A program made the translations under genes and the position numbers. A stretch of DNA of 64,000 nt from Paenibacillus lycopersici (GTDB lineage: Bacteria > Bacillota > Bacilli > Paenibacillales > Paenibacillaceae), in assembly GCF_010119935.1 (NCBI RefSeq), contig NZ_CP048209.1, positions 3,227,001 through 3,291,000 on the forward strand, read 5' to 3'. Numbering within the stretch: position 1 is the first letter of the stretch; each line of letters begins with the position of its first letter. Shown here one piece after another: positions 8,254-18,054 of the stretch. The notes under the pieces were generated by a model, which was not told the DNA's origin, made no database searches, and worked only from the letters and a program-made list of their open reading frames with translations.

Positions 8254-9375
8254 TCACGAACCGGAGCATGATCTGCGATACTGCCGGATGCTGCCGAGCA
8301 GCCATAGCAGTATCGGAAGGATCACGTAGACGAACGGATAGAAGCCCCCGATTAAATAGACATTCTTGAGCGAAGCCGTCATCCGGATATCGTGCGAGCT
8401 ATAGATTAAGTAGGCCAGCCACACCGCCGACATCAGGCAGGCGACCAGCTTCCAGTTCTTGATGCCGGTCCACTCGGATATGCCGTAACTGAGAATGAAC
8501 AGATCCACCCCCATCTTAATGAAAGCGCCGAGCAGCCATAGGGGGATAAAGAAGGCATCGATGTTCTGGATGAAATTGAGAATGGAAACAAATTTGGTCA
8601 GCGAGTAGACGGGAACGATCATTTCGGCGGCCATGTTGGGCCCGGTCACGAATAGAAGCACAAGCGACATGATGACGCCCCATGCCATCGCGACGGCCGT
8701 CCCCCACATGATCCCGCGTGCAGCGGACCGTTTGTTCTCCGCGAAATAATACAGCATGAGAACAATCGAAGGATCCACGAGGTAGTTGATCGAATAGTAC
8801 GTCCCCTTCAGGATATGCAGCCACCCCGAATCGGCATAGACGGGCAGCATTCGCTTCATATCCATGTCCTGTGGGTTGAGAAACAGCTGGGCGAACAGCA
8901 GGAACACGAAGAACGGACCGATGACCTCCGCGCATCGGCCGATGGCGACGATTCCGCCCCGATATACCGCGTACGTGACGAGGAACAACATGCACAGCAG
9001 GATGAAGATCGTCGGCGTGTTATGCAGCATGACCAGATTTTGAAATTCGGCCATGCCTTTCGCGATCATGGACATCTGTATGAACCATAACAAGAAATAC
9101 CCCATGACGATACATTTGCCGATTACGGTGCCGAGCAGCATTTTCGCGAAGCCGACGAGCGTCTTGTCCGCGTGCTGCTTGCATACCCTGAGCATGAGCC
9201 AGGTTATGGCCATCATGATCAGCGCGCCCAGCAAGATGGAAATCCAGCAGTCCTGGCGCGATTCCTTCGCGGCCAGCTGCAGGGGGAGATAAGAGAAGAC
9301 GATCATCGATGAGATGTTGACCAGCCAGAACAGCTGGTACCCGCTGACTTTCAAGGCATCCGACGCTCCCCGCAA
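8254..9375 (-). CDS. Spore germinant receptor B subunit (GerB/GerKB family permease)
   Basis: B subunit of a Ger-type nutrient receptor in the inner membrane of the spore; members resemble amino-acid permeases (APC superfamily) and hold the germinant-binding site in studied receptors. 373 residues with about ten hydrophobic helices, beginning VSGYQLFWLVNISSMIVFSYLPLQLA and ending FYPFVYVILPILLWLLGSIRQ. The start is a TTG at 9375, five bases past the end of the C-subunit gene, with GGGGAG about 12 bases ahead; no ATG in frame gives a full first helix. Last gene of the operon gerA-gerC-gerB (transcribed leftwards), an order often seen in Paenibacillaceae. Confidence 0.9.
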   Translation of the reverse strand: MRGASDALKVSGYQLFWLVNISSMIVFSYLPLQLAAKESRQDCWISILLGALIMMAITWLMLRVCKQHADKTLVGFAKMLLGTVIGKCIVMGYFLLWFIQMSMIAKGMAEFQNLVMLHNTPTIFILLCMLFLVTYAVYRGGIVAIGRCAEVIGPFFVFLLFAQLFLNPQDMDMKRMLPVYADSGWLHILKGTYYSINYLVDPSIVLMLYYFAENKRSAARGIMWGTAVAMAWGVIMSLVLLFVTGPNMAAEMIVPVYSLTKFVSILNFIQNIDAFFIPLWLLGAFIKMGVDLFILSYGISEWTGIKNWKLVACLMSAVWLAYLIYSSHDIRMTASLKNVYLIGGFYPFVYVILPILLWLLGSIRQYRRSCSGS

Positions 9376-9379
9376 TGCA

Positions 9380-10522
9380 TTATTTGAGCTCCCCGCCGGT
9401 TACGCCGACCGAGCGCAGTTGAATATTGGTTTTGACGGTCACGCGGATCGTCTTGAAATCCGTGTCCCAATTCGTTCGATGCCGTTTCCACCAGGAAGGA
9501 TAGTGGCGATGGAGGTGTTCGCCGATGCCGAATACATCCGTTCCCCGGCGCTGGACCTTATTCATCGTTTGCTGCAGCTGCTTCTGGCAGTAAGCGTTCA
9601 CGTACTTCTGAACGCTGGCTATCTTGTCGACATCGGCCATGTCCAGATCAGCCGTGTTCTCCAGCAGATAGGACTGCGCTTTGACAGTCAGGACGACCTG
9701 ACCGGGATTGCCTCGAACGGTGCGGATGCTGCGTCCGAGATGGGTCAAGCGGAACGAGAGCAGGCCATGGCCGGACTTCCACGGAATTGTCAGCCCGTCG
9801 ATCGAGCCTTTCCCGGCCATCCATATCGCTTCGAAGGCTTCGTCCACCTCCAGGAAGCCTCTGGCCTTCAGTCGCTTGTCCAGAACGGCGAACCCCGAGA
9901 ATACGGGGAGCGGCGTTTGCTTCTCGCTGCCCAGCGCCGTGTTCTCGACGCGGAAGACCGGTACGACCGGCCGGTTACCGTCAGATTGGCTGTCAATGAC
10001 GAACTGTCTCGAGGTAAAGTTCTTCAGCCCGTTGATCTGAAGCTCTTTGCTTGCGGCGCGGCTGGACAAGTATTCCATCGGATGCTTGAGCATCACGAAG
10101 CTTTTGGCGCTGCCTCCTCTGATCATAAGGACGATATCCCGAAAACTGTTCGCAGGATCCCTGCCGAGTTTATCGAACAGCAGATCGACTTCGTTCGCAT
10201 GGAAGAACGACTCCCCGATCGCAATCAGAATCCGGTGGCTTGTCATCAGCCTGCGGGGAAGCTTGCGCTGGATTTTCAAACTGGCGTCGTAGACATTCTT
10301 GCCCGTCGCCGATACGACGATGAATTGATCCGCATTGCCGCCGTCCTTGAGCTGGGAAGGGATGACGATCTGATGACTGACTTCGATCTGTCCGTCCTCG
10401 GCATGATCAACGGCCGTCGCCATAACGAAGGCCAACTGGTTCGGTTCGACGAAATCCGTGCAGCCGGACAGGGGCAGCGCGAGCAGCAGCGCAGATGCCG
10501 CGAGGAACATAACACGCATCAT
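9380..10522 (-). CDS. Spore germinant receptor C subunit, lipoprotein (Ger(x)C family)
   Basis: C subunit of the receptor, a lipoprotein on the outer face of the spore inner membrane. 380 residues. The N-terminus is a lipoprotein signal: hydrophobic stretch then lipobox LPLSGC with Cys21. The Ger(x)C body follows: AFVMATAVDHAEDGQIEVSHQI, SLKIQRKLPRRLMTSHRILIAIGESF (near 95-130), and the C-terminal domain with VQKYVNAYCQKQLQQTMNKVQ and the end typical of the family, HLHRHYPSWWKRHRTNWDTDF, then IQLRSVGVTGGELK. It starts five bases after gerA stops and ends four bases before gerB starts, so the three are surely co-transcribed. Two ATG codons in a row follow GGAG; either may be used. Confidence 0.93.
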   Translation of the reverse strand: MMRVMFLAASALLLALPLSGCTDFVEPNQLAFVMATAVDHAEDGQIEVSHQIVIPSQLKDGGNADQFIVVSATGKNVYDASLKIQRKLPRRLMTSHRILIAIGESFFHANEVDLLFDKLGRDPANSFRDIVLMIRGGSAKSFVMLKHPMEYLSSRAASKELQINGLKNFTSRQFVIDSQSDGNRPVVPVFRVENTALGSEKQTPLPVFSGFAVLDKRLKARGFLEVDEAFEAIWMAGKGSIDGLTIPWKSGHGLLSFRLTHLGRSIRTVRGNPGQVVLTVKAQSYLLENTADLDMADVDKIASVQKYVNAYCQKQLQQTMNKVQRRGTDVFGIGEHLHRHYPSWWKRHRTNWDTDFKTIRVTVKTNIQLRSVGVTGGELK

Positions 10523-10527
10523 CCAGG

Positions 10528-11967
10528 TTACTCCTTCATGTTCCGTCCGTTCTTCATCCAGAACGGGAAGCGGATGATCAAATCCTTGATACGCTTGCCG
10601 TCGAACGGCGCTACGGGGCTCATAAACGGCGTTCCGAACGAATCCAGCATGACCAGGTGAATCAGCAGGAAAATAAGGCCGAACGCGAAGCCGACGAATC
10701 CAAGGAACCCGGAAATGAATAGCATCAGGTAGCGGATCAGGCGAAAAGGCAGGGTCGCGCTGTAGCGCGGAATCGTATAGGCGGCAATGCCCGTCAAGGA
10801 GATCACGATGATGATCGGCGTGGAGATAATGCCCGCTTCGACGGCGGCTTGACCGATGACGAGCGCTCCGATGATGCTGACTACGGGACCGAGCTGATTC
10901 GGTAGATGAACGCCGGCTTCTTGCAGAGCATCGAAAATGAACATCATCAGGAACACTTCGATGACGGTCGGGAACGGCGAGCTCTCTCTGGCGGTCGCGA
11001 TGCTGATCATCAGATTGCTCGGAATCATCTCCGGATGGAACGTGGAGAGGGAGACATAGATGGCGGGCAAGGCAAACGAAACGAATGTCATGATGTAGCG
11101 GATCGTCCGTGTCAGCACGACGAAGACGAAGCGTTCGAAATAATCATCCGCCGACTGCAGCCCGGACCAGAACGTAATGGGCAGTATGAGAGCGAAGGGC
11201 GATCCGTTCATGATCAGGGAAACCTTCCCTTCCAGCAGGCAGGCGGTCACAATATCCGGCCTTTCGGTATTCTGGATCTGCGGGAACAGCGAGAACGAAC
11301 TGCCCTCCAGCCATTCCTCGAGATAGGCGGAATCGATCACGCCCTTCGTCTCGATCTTGCCCAGCTTCTCGCGTACGTCCGCGAGAACCCGTTCATCCGC
11401 GAGTCCTTGAACGAAAGCAAGGACGACCTCGGTTTGCGTATAGCTTCCGATCGTATACGACTCCATCTTCAAGTGCGGATGAACGATCCGCCGCCGGATC
11501 ATGGACGTATTCGTACGGAGAACCTCAACGAAGCCTTCCTTGGATCCGCGCAAGGTCGATTCTTTCTGCGGCTCCTGAATGCTGCGCTTCTCGTAGCCTT
11601 GAACTTGCGCGACAAGCGCGGCTGCTTCGCCGTCCGCCAACAATCCGAGACTGCCCTGCAGAATATGGGTGACAAGGTCGGCGGCGGATTGATCCGTCTT
11701 GACGTTCGATAGGGGCAGCCATTCGCGTTGGATCGTCTCGGCGAGCGTCTGAAGACGATCGATGCCGCGCGGCAGGCCGTCGAAGAGGAGCGGCTTTAAA
11801 ATATGATCCTCCACGTTATCCATCTTCGTCATACCATCCACGTACACAAGCAATAGCAGCGTACCGTCCTTCAGCTTGAAGGATCGGAATACGATATCCG
11901 AGCAGCCGGCGAATTGCGCTCTGAGATACGCTTCATTCTCTGCAATGCTGCTGCTTAGGGCATTCAT
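10528..11967 (-). CDS. Spore germinant receptor A subunit (GerA family)
   Basis: A subunit of the receptor: a cytoplasmic N-terminal domain of about 250 residues and a C-terminal membrane part. 479 residues from the ATG at 11967, which follows GAGGTGG; the frame runs ten codons further up, but that would overlap the promoter start region. Seen: VDGMTKMDNVEDHILKPLL, YTIGSYTQTEVVLAFVQGLAD, GSPFALILPITFWSGLQSADDYFERF (the conserved junction before the membrane part), LPAIYVSLSTFHPEMIPSNL and EAGIISTPIIIVISLTGIAAYTIP. It ends PVAPFDGKRIKDLIIRFPFWMKNGR, the usual GerA tail. First gene of the operon, behind a sigma-G type promoter, which fits production inside the forespore. Confidence 0.94.
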   Translation of the reverse strand: MNALSSSIAENEAYLRAQFAGCSDIVFRSFKLKDGTLLLLVYVDGMTKMDNVEDHILKPLLFDGLPRGIDRLQTLAETIQREWLPLSNVKTDQSAADLVTHILQGSLGLLADGEAAALVAQVQGYEKRSIQEPQKESTLRGSKEGFVEVLRTNTSMIRRRIVHPHLKMESYTIGSYTQTEVVLAFVQGLADERVLADVREKLGKIETKGVIDSAYLEEWLEGSSFSLFPQIQNTERPDIVTACLLEGKVSLIMNGSPFALILPITFWSGLQSADDYFERFVFVVLTRTIRYIMTFVSFALPAIYVSLSTFHPEMIPSNLMISIATARESSPFPTVIEVFLMMFIFDALQEAGVHLPNQLGPVVSIIGALVIGQAAVEAGIISTPIIIVISLTGIAAYTIPRYSATLPFRLIRYLMLFISGFLGFVGFAFGLIFLLIHLVMLDSFGTPFMSPVAPFDGKRIKDLIIRFPFWMKNGRNMKE

Positions 11968-12004
11968 GGACGACCACCTCGGCAATTCGAAAGTCATTGG
12001 AAGA

Positions 12005-12034
12005 TAGTATGGGCAGAGCCGGTTTAGCCTATGC
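12005..12034 (-). promoter_or_regulatory. Sigma-G promoter of ger operon 1
   Basis: Read on the minus strand: GCATA (12034-12030), 18 bases, CATACTA (12011-12005). This equals the known forespore sigma-G consensus GHATR-N18-CATNHTA at every defined position. The expected transcript start, seven or so bases on, leaves about 30 bases of leader before the gerA ATG at 11967. Confidence 0.75.
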
Positions 12035-12256
12035 GATATTGGATGGATTCCCCATTCGGGATCGGGACGATTTGCGAGGATCGGCAGAAATCGCTAAACG
12101 TAGTGCTTTTTCGTCAAAGGGAACTTGACACAGGATGTGGAAGAAGACAGAGACCTATATCGAAAATAGAAAGAAGGTGCCGTAACAGAGAGTAGGCAGG
12201 GCGTATTCAGAAAACTACCGGCCGACGCCGGTAAATCAATCAGGAGGTACAAATTA

Positions 12257-15200
12257 ATGAGGCGTATGATTGCATTACTGCTTTCCGTTGCGTTAGTTCT
12301 ATCGATGAGCGCCGTACCGGTCTTCGCATCTTCAAATTCGGAAGCGCTTACAGTCGCGTTGTCGACGGATAACGGAAATATTGCCGACGGTCAGGTCGTG
12401 GTCACGGATGTGACCGGTGCAACGGGCAATTTGTATTACGCGATATCCGAAGGACAGGCCGCAGCACCGCCGGATGACACGACCGATTCGGCAGCATCGC
12501 TCGGCGCGCAGCCGTTGACATTGAACGCGCCCGTTGGCAGCGCCCAAATGCAGGGCGATTACTTGTACGTGTACGATGCGGACAGCGAAGGACATATTCT
12601 CGGTTATGCCGAGGTCCCGCTGACATGGGCGAATATCGGCAAATTGCTCTTCAAGCAGCCGGAAGCGTCCACCGACATCGATTTTAATGCGGCAGGGGCG
12701 GCTTGGAGCTCCAAAACGATCGGTCTCCTCGGCGACGACTCGTGGACCGACTACGTCTGGGACCTCGACTTCACGCCGACGACGTGGACCGATGGCAATA
12801 TTCAGTTCCACGTACGGGATGCCGACGGCCGATTCTACTATCTGCTGCTGGGAACTCCGCAATCCTGGTTTGCCGGCTTGCAGCTCGGACCGGCAGGCGA
12901 GTGGGTAACGGGCGGGGGCGTCGGCGCAACGCCGCTTAATGAAACGACGCATGTGCAAGTCAAAGCCGAAGGTCCCGTTATTTCGTTGACTGTCGGCGGC
13001 ACGACGTTCACGACGGATACTTCCACGGCCGTGTATAACGGCGGCTCTCCGGTTCCGGTGTACGCAAACGGCGGCGTCACGCTCGCGCTATGCGACGGCG
13101 GAAGCGGCGCCAGCGAGATGGCGGCCACGATCTCGAATTCGGTCATTCATGCCGTTCGCGACGAGACGGTGACCAGGCAGCCCGACACCTATACGGTATC
13201 GTTCAACACTCCGCTCGATGCGACCGCGGTCGCATCGGCTTCAGGCGTGACTAACGGCAGCCTGATCGCGCAGCCGGCCGACCCGACCCGTCCGGGCTTT
13301 ATCTTCGGCGGATGGTACAAGGATTCCGCGCTTTCGGCGCCGTGGCACTTCGCCTCCGACACCGTGAGCGCGGACATCACGCTGTACAGCAAGTGGAATC
13401 CCGAGCTTCCCGACGGAATCGGCGCGCTGACCGCCGTGCTCGTATCCGATCCGGCAATCGTCTCGACCTTGCCGAACGGCACGCTCGAAGCGGCAGACGT
13501 GACCGGCGGTTCGGCGGGCGGCTCGTACTATTTCGCGATTTCTTCCACGCAGCAAGCGGCACCGGCTGCCGGCACGAACGTCAGCGCGATCGGCGGGGCG
13601 GCTCCGTTGACGATTGGCGCGCCTTTCGGCACGCATGTCGCGCCTAACAAGTGGCTGCTGGTTTACCAGACGGATTCCGCCGGCGCGATCACGGGATACG
13701 GCACGACGGCCATCCCTTATAACGTTATCGGAACATTGGTCGCTTCGCCCGCGAGCGCTACGGTCCTACCGGGCAGCGACGCGAGCAACCCGACGCATTT
13801 CGGCGACCCTTCGCTGACGGACTACGAATGGAATTTCGATCTCACGCCTGTCTCCGGCGAGCATGGAGGCCTGCAATTCTGGTTGCGGGACAACGGCACG
13901 CATTACTACTACATCCTGCTTGGCATGGACAATTCCTGGATGGCCATGTCGGACAACCAGACCTGGCAGAGCGTCGGCCCGGGCGGCTCGGGAATCGCGC
14001 CGGAGGTCGGCCAAACCGTCCATTACCGGATCGTGGCCGACGGCAGCAACATTTCGCTGTATAACAGCCTTCCGGGCGCATCGGAATCGCTTGTGTTCTC
14101 GAACGCGCTGACTTCAAGCGGCGGACATCCGGTACTGTTGGGCGGCAACGTGGCCGTGTACTCCGACCCGAACTATTCGCTTGATAACTGGGCGACCATG
14201 CATACCGACGGTAACTATACATTAGCTGTCGCGAACTCGACCATCAATGTCATTCGACACGCGGGCGACACCGGCAGCAAGAACGTGATGCCGACGGCGA
14301 ATTTCCTGCCGATCCCGGCACCGGCGGCCGGCAAGTATCCGGTCGGCCGGTACCAATATCCGGATCCATCGAACACGTATAAGACGACCGTTGAATGGAG
14401 TCCGGAAATTACGTCGACGTTCGATACGGACACGGCCTATACCGCCAAAGTCACGCTTACGCCGATGATCGCCTCCACGACGTTCGATGGGGTCGATCCG
14501 GCGAATATAACCGGCGTTCCGGCAGTAGACGGGATAACGGTGACCGACGCGACAGTCGCGGCGGACGGCGACAACCTCGTGGAGACGATCGAATTCGCGC
14601 CGACGGGCAGCACGGCAAACCCGTTCGGGGAAGACGACTTGGTATTCGCGGACGAGTTCAACGGAACGAGCGTCGATACGAGCAAATGGACGGTGGAATC
14701 CGCGCAGCCGCGTCAGGGCCGCAGCGTATGGCTGCCGAACGAGGTAGCGGTCGATGGCCAAGGCAACCTGGCCATCAACATCGAGAAGGATCCGAACGGC
14801 GGCACGGATTACTATTCCGGCTTGTCCGCATCGGATCAAGCCAACTTCATCGACGCGGGCGCAGTCATGCAGAAGAACGATTTCATCAGCGGCTATGGCT
14901 ATTACGAGGCCAGGATCAAGTTCCCGGTCGTCTCGGGAACGTGGGGCGCATTCTGGAAATACGCTTCGATCGTGCTTGCCGAAGGGGACCAAGGCATCGA
15001 CGGCACCGAGAACGACATTGTCGAGTCGATCCATAACGAAACCGGGGATATTGACAGCGCCATCCACTGGGACGGATACGGATCGAATCACAAATCATTG
15101 GGTATCACGACCAACTATCCAAGCGTGTACGACGGCAATTTCCACACCTTCGCGATGGATTGGTCGCCGTACGAGTACATTTATTACGTGGATGACGTAG

Positions 15201-16924
15201 AAGTCGCGCGCATCGACCGGAACACGCAGGATGGGAACGGCAATACGCCCGGGATCTGTCAGAATCCGACGAACATCCTTCTGTCGGTCGAGGGCGCGAG
15301 CTGGGCGGGCGCGCTGCCGGCAGGATTCAATGGCGCGCAAATGCTGGTGGATTACGTGAAGGTCTACGATCAGCCGAAGCATGTCCAGATTCCGCCGAAT
15401 CAACGCGTTAACCTGACGGATTACGTAAAACTGGACCTGGGCACGGCATACGACAAGGCTGCGTCGAAATGGCAGGTTGTGGCGACGCTGACCAACGTGG
15501 CTGCTTCGGGAGATCCGCAATCCGGCGAATTGACGTTCCAGGGCAATACGCAGCCGTACACGGTGAATGCGGGCGCGCCGGCGAAGTTCTATTACGACGT
15601 CACGCCTTCCGCGACCGAAGTGAGTACGAAGTATACCGCAGCGTATACCGATACGACCGTAATCGGCGCCGGGACGGGCACGGCAAGCACGACGCTAGGC
15701 GTTGTGTACGCCTCGCCTGCTAACCAGCCGGTGACGGTCGACGGTGCATTGAACGACGCGGCATGGGCTGACGCCCAAACGATCGATCTGAACAAGGGGA
15801 CCGCTTCCAGCATGGATCCCGGCGTCACCGCGGCCGGGAAACTGACCTGGGACAATCAGAACTTGTATCTCGGCGTGACGGTCAACACGCCGTCATTTAA
15901 CCAGACCAACAGCGGCGGCAATATCTGGATGGGGGATGGGATACAGGCTGCGCTGCGAGGTCCGCTCGGCTATCGCGAGTTGGGCTTCGCCTTGAACAGC
16001 AATGATTCCGGCATGACGCAGTGGAACTGGGGCGCGGACGGGTCTCTGACAGGCGCGAACAGCGCAATACCTGCTTCCGATGCTGCAACCGCGATCGTCC
16101 GCGACGCTGCTGCCGGTACGACGACGTACGAAATCGCGGTCAAGTGGTCCTACCTCGGAGTGGACGGCGCTGCGGTTGCTGCGGGCGACGTGTATCATAT
16201 CGCCTTAGTGGTGAACGATTCGGCTTCCGGCGCCAGAGGATACCTGGCCTACTTCGACGGGATTGCCACCGGCGCGAAAGGCGCGGGCATGGGCGAATTG
16301 CTGCTGGAAGGACCGCGGCAGCAGCTTTCCGACGATGCGGCACTGGGAAGCTTAACGGTTGACGCGGCTGCGCTGGCTCCGGCCTTTGACCCGGCAAGCA
16401 CCGCATACACGGTCAATGTGGACAACGCAACCGATTCCATCGTGATTCACGCGGCGGCCAATGACGCCAATGCCTCGGTGGCTGGAGATGGAACCCATGA
16501 TCTGGCGATCGGCACGAACGTCATCCCTGTCACCGTGACAGCCCAGGACGGTACGAAGAAGATCTACACGATCACCGTCATTCGGGCGGCAGCGGCACCG
16601 GCGGACACCGTGAACATTAGCGGCGTGCAGGTACGCTTCACGGTGCAGAACGGCACGGCGCTGCTTGACCTGAGCGACAAGTCGCTGGTGCAAAGTATCT
16701 TGAACAATGCGGGCAAAGACATCGCCATCGACCTCTCTGCCGCCAATACCGCCGCCGTGAAAGTAACGATCAATGTCAGCCTGTTCAAGAACATCGGCAA
16801 AACGGTCACCATTATCACCAAGGATGGCAAGTATACGGTTACCACCCAGCAGCTGTGGAACAACTCCGGCAAGCCAAGAGTGATTACGGTCAAGAATGGC
16901 AAACTGGATTTCAAGAATGGTTGA
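12257..16924 (+). CDS. Large secreted multidomain GH16 glycoside hydrolase
   Basis: A 1555-residue exported polysaccharide hydrolase. Signal peptide 1-25 (MRRMIALLLSVALVLSMSAV..., cleavage near VFASS). Two related beta-rich modules follow, at about 30-300 and 388-672, sharing xDVTGxxGxxYYAIS and TDYxWxxDxTP....GxxQFxxRD...YYxLLG; an InlB/Flg_new repeat lies between them (312-381, GWYKDSALSAPWHF). The GH16 catalytic domain spans about 792-1039, with catalytic motif ENDIVE: nucleophile Glu918, Asp920, acid/base Glu923. Then a CBM9/DOMON-like domain (1155-1355, VDGALNDAAWADA), a cadherin-like beta-sandwich (1357-1445) and a 100-residue end domain. There are no S-layer (SLH) repeats or LPXTG, so it is probably released. 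GH16 members cut beta-1,3- or beta-1,3-1,4-glucans, agars or carrageenans; the target here is open. ATG set by AGGAGGT at 12242; a small hairpin (12217-12232) precedes that site. Confidence 0.92.
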   Translation: MRRMIALLLSVALVLSMSAVPVFASSNSEALTVALSTDNGNIADGQVVVTDVTGATGNLYYAISEGQAAAPPDDTTDSAASLGAQPLTLNAPVGSAQMQGDYLYVYDADSEGHILGYAEVPLTWANIGKLLFKQPEASTDIDFNAAGAAWSSKTIGLLGDDSWTDYVWDLDFTPTTWTDGNIQFHVRDADGRFYYLLLGTPQSWFAGLQLGPAGEWVTGGGVGATPLNETTHVQVKAEGPVISLTVGGTTFTTDTSTAVYNGGSPVPVYANGGVTLALCDGGSGASEMAATISNSVIHAVRDETVTRQPDTYTVSFNTPLDATAVASASGVTNGSLIAQPADPTRPGFIFGGWYKDSALSAPWHFASDTVSADITLYSKWNPELPDGIGALTAVLVSDPAIVSTLPNGTLEAADVTGGSAGGSYYFAISSTQQAAPAAGTNVSAIGGAAPLTIGAPFGTHVAPNKWLLVYQTDSAGAITGYGTTAIPYNVIGTLVASPASATVLPGSDASNPTHFGDPSLTDYEWNFDLTPVSGEHGGLQFWLRDNGTHYYYILLGMDNSWMAMSDNQTWQSVGPGGSGIAPEVGQTVHYRIVADGSNISLYNSLPGASESLVFSNALTSSGGHPVLLGGNVAVYSDPNYSLDNWATMHTDGNYTLAVANSTINVIRHAGDTGSKNVMPTANFLPIPAPAAGKYPVGRYQYPDPSNTYKTTVEWSPEITSTFDTDTAYTAKVTLTPMIASTTFDGVDPANITGVPAVDGITVTDATVAADGDNLVETIEFAPTGSTANPFGEDDLVFADEFNGTSVDTSKWTVESAQPRQGRSVWLPNEVAVDGQGNLAINIEKDPNGGTDYYSGLSASDQANFIDAGAVMQKNDFISGYGYYEARIKFPVVSGTWGAFWKYASIVLAEGDQGIDGTENDIVESIHNETGDIDSAIHWDGYGSNHKSLGITTNYPSVYDGNFHTFAMDWSPYEYIYYVDDVEVARIDRNTQDGNGNTPGICQNPTNILLSVEGASWAGALPAGFNGAQMLVDYVKVYDQPKHVQIPPNQRVNLTDYVKLDLGTAYDKAASKWQVVATLTNVAASGDPQSGELTFQGNTQPYTVNAGAPAKFYYDVTPSATEVSTKYTAAYTDTTVIGAGTGTASTTLGVVYASPANQPVTVDGALNDAAWADAQTIDLNKGTASSMDPGVTAAGKLTWDNQNLYLGVTVNTPSFNQTNSGGNIWMGDGIQAALRGPLGYRELGFALNSNDSGMTQWNWGADGSLTGANSAIPASDAATAIVRDAAAGTTTYEIAVKWSYLGVDGAAVAAGDVYHIALVVNDSASGARGYLAYFDGIATGAKGAGMGELLLEGPRQQLSDDAALGSLTVDAAALAPAFDPASTAYTVNVDNATDSIVIHAAANDANASVAGDGTHDLAIGTNVIPVTVTAQDGTKKIYTITVIRAAAAPADTVNISGVQVRFTVQNGTALLDLSDKSLVQSILNNAGKDIAIDLSAANTAAVKVTINVSLFKNIGKTVTIITKDGKYTVTTQQLWNNSGKPRVITVKNGKLDFKNG

Positions 16925-16960
16925 CGGTTAAGCCCTGCATAGACGAACGAATAAGGATAT

Positions 16961-16998
16961 CGCCCGCCGTTTGAACGGCGGGCGGTTTCCGGTTTGTT
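16961..16998 (+). terminator. Terminator after the GH16 gene
   Basis: CGCCCGCCGT (16961-16970), loop TTGA, ACGGCGGGCG (16975-16984): a perfect 10-bp GC-rich stem followed by GTTTCCGGTTTG. Confidence 0.8.
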
Positions 16999-17142
16999 AT
17001 CATGTTCGACAGGTTAATCCGGCTTGATGTCGATGTTTGCCCGGCACTTCAAGCGGGACAAAGGGCTTTCGTCAATCTACGGCGAAATGTACCTTGTGCG
17101 ACTGGATTAAGGGGTAAACGGTAACCAAAAGGAGGAATTGCA

Positions 17143-18054
17143 ATGACGACCAAGCAAACGATCATTCCGCATCTGTGGTTCGACAAGGAGGCGAAGGAAG
17201 CCGCCTACTGGTACGCGTCCATCTTCCCGCAAGCCAAGGTGACGCAGGTGTCGACGATCAGCGGCACGCCGTCGGGAGACTGCGACATCGTCGCGTTCGA
17301 GCTCTGGGGGCAGCAATTTGCCGCAATCAGCGCCGGACCGGTATTCGCGTTCAATCCGTCCGTGTCGTTCATCGTTAATTTCGACCCGTCCCGGGAGCCT
17401 GATGCGGCTAACATGCTTCAGTCGATGTGGAATCATCTGTCCGACGGCGGCATGCCGCTGATGCCGCTCGGCGAGTATCCGTTCAGCAAGCGGTTCGGCT
17501 GGATTCAGGACAAGTATGGGGTGTCTTGGCAGCTTATGCTGACCGATCCGGACGGAGAGGAGCGGCCGGCGATCGTGCCGTCGCTCATGTTCGTCGGCGA
17601 GAATTGCGGCAAGGCGGAAGAAGCGATTCGCTTCTACACCTCCGTATTCGAGCATGCGAAGCCGGGGAATCTCCTTCGATATCCGCCGGGCATGGAGCCC
17701 GAACAGGCGGGGAGCGTCATGTTTGCCGATTTTCGGCTCGAAGGGCTCTGGCTTGCCGCGATGGACAGCGCGCGCGAGCACAATTTCCAATTTAACGAAG
17801 CCATCTCCTTCATGGTCTATTGCGATACGCAAGCGGAAATCGACCATTATTGGGAACGTCTCTCGGCGGTCCCGGCTGCCGAGCAATGCGGCTGGTTGAA
17901 GGATCAATACGGGTTGTCGTGGCAAATCGTGCCGCGGAGCATGGATGAGATGACGCGAAACGGTACGCCTGAACAGCGAGCACGGGTAACCCGGGCGTTC
18001 ATGAGCATGAAGAAGTTCGATCTCGCGGCCTTGCAGCGAGCCTACGAGGGTTAA
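17143..18054 (+). CDS. VOC-family protein with two PhnB-like domains
   Basis: A 303-residue cytoplasmic protein made of two PhnB-type (3-demethylubiquinone methyltransferase-like) vicinal-oxygen-chelate domains, at about 1-135 and 143-300. Each has the mark of the group: IPHLWFDKEAKEAAYWYASIFPQAKV / VPSLMFVGENCGKAEEAIRFYTSVFEHAK at the start, and a C-terminal motif WIQDKYGVSWQLM / WLKDQYGLSWQIV. The name PhnB is historical; the enzymatic role is not known. ATG at 17143 behind AAAGGAGGA. Stand-alone gene with a terminator downstream. Confidence 0.87.
   Translation: MTTKQTIIPHLWFDKEAKEAAYWYASIFPQAKVTQVSTISGTPSGDCDIVAFELWGQQFAAISAGPVFAFNPSVSFIVNFDPSREPDAANMLQSMWNHLSDGGMPLMPLGEYPFSKRFGWIQDKYGVSWQLMLTDPDGEERPAIVPSLMFVGENCGKAEEAIRFYTSVFEHAKPGNLLRYPPGMEPEQAGSVMFADFRLEGLWLAAMDSAREHNFQFNEAISFMVYCDTQAEIDHYWERLSAVPAAEQCGWLKDQYGLSWQIVPRSMDEMTRNGTPEQRARVTRAFMSMKKFDLAALQRAYEG

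Noticed and set aside
9314..10660. A 448-codon plus-strand open frame opposite gerC/gerB of operon 1
   Set aside because: It is antisense to clear Ger(x)C coding sequence, has no ribosome site and no recognisable domain; long antisense frames are usual in GC-rich genes of this codon type.
12120..12256. A riboswitch (for example cyclic-di-GMP type) in the leader of the GH16 gene
   Set aside because: A short hairpin (12217-12232) lies before the ribosome site, but I could not match the conserved bases of any known riboswitch class.
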